This document shows, piece by piece, positions 63,987 to 64,000 of a DNA stretch of 64,000 nt. Made by a program: the position numbers and the translations under genes. Positions within the stretch are counted from its first letter, which is position 1. Each line of letters begins with the position of its first letter. Below the pieces are notes generated by a model. That model worked only from the letters and a program-made list of their open reading frames with translations, ran no database searches and was not told the origin of the DNA. Origin of the DNA: Methylobacterium sp. Leaf465 (GTDB lineage: Bacteria; Pseudomonadota; Alphaproteobacteria; Rhizobiales; Beijerinckiaceae); contig NZ_LMRA01000002.1 of the NCBI RefSeq assembly GCF_001424705.1, forward strand, positions 99,294 to 163,293. The letters run 5' to 3'.

Positions 63987-64000
63987 ATGAAGCAGACATC
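63987..64000 (+). CDS. Start of a gene cut by the window edge, possibly an IS transposase
   Basis: ATG at 63987 with a strong GAGGAG ribosome-binding site (63976-63981). Only the first codons (MKQT) are visible. Transposase OrfA proteins of the IS3 family often begin MKQT or MKK, and the position after a broken gene fits this. The assignment is inference only. Confidence 0.35.

Overview
The window is a GC-rich chromosomal segment whose gene content points to an alphaproteobacterium of the Methylobacterium/Methylorubrum type (inference). The clues are HWE-family histidine kinases, two DUF6894 proteins, a plant-type glutamate-cysteine ligase, a bacteriophytochrome and many GTG starts. The left edge cuts an aminotransferase gene. 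The right edge cuts what looks like an insertion sequence sitting inside a PepSY-type membrane protein gene.

Layout: (1) 1-12 kb is mostly core metabolism: aminotransferase, a DUF1932-type oxidoreductase, DJ-1/PfpI protein, cold-shock protein, inositol-monophosphatase-like phosphatase, ubiA, rsmE, gshA, a TusA-like protein and a Nudix hydrolase. (2) 12-18 kb is a minus-strand surface-polysaccharide cluster: WecG/TagA transferase, Wzz/GumC chain-length protein and two GT4-type glycosyltransferases. (3) At 18.34 kb lies the 3' half of a tRNA-Pro(GGG) gene, probably an attachment-site scar. It is followed by a short accessory stretch with an Abi_C abortive-infection protein and two unknown genes. 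(4) 21-37 kb is a dense organosulfur locus. It holds three long flavin monooxygenases (two DszA/NtaA-type, one SfnG-like), a DszC/SfnC-like desulfurisation oxidoreductase, SsuABC-, MetNIQ- and TauABC-like importers, one extra Tat-exported binding protein, and a YeeE/YedE sulfur transporter split into two coupled genes. (5) 38-43 kb carries cysE, then a family 2B encapsulin shell gene (with a cyclic-nucleotide-binding-like insertion) that overlaps the gene for its cysteine desulfurase cargo.

(6) 44-51 kb is a sensory region: a bacteriophytochrome-HWE kinase-receiver hybrid, a LOV-PAS-HWE kinase, a receiver-like protein lacking the phospho-acceptor Asp, the remnant of another receiver, a Crp/Fnr regulator and two DUF6894 proteins. 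(7) 51.4-53.7 kb is a mobile patch: an IS5-type element with a frameshifted transposase, a transposase scar and a small tyrosine recombinase. (8) 54-57 kb has a 2-keto-4-pentenoate hydratase and a DUF1624 acyltransferase. (9) 56.7-63.2 kb is a minus-strand operon that starts with a cobalamin riboswitch and runs through a siderophore-type TonB receptor, an ABC-2 exporter (ATPase plus two DUF3526-type permeases), a small ORF and the DUF1624 protein. Nearly every junction is a 1-4 bp overlap. Divergently lie a DUF2946-like gene and the interrupted PepSY gene.

Main hypothesis: sulfonates and sulfones are imported and desulfurised by the 21-37 kb genes, the sulfur is fixed by CysE and the cysteine pathway, and the encapsulated cysteine desulfurase draws sulfur from cysteine inside a protein shell. 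Shell, cargo and CysE next to each other match known family 2 encapsulin loci. The direct link to a desulfonation/desulfonylation locus is what deserves study.
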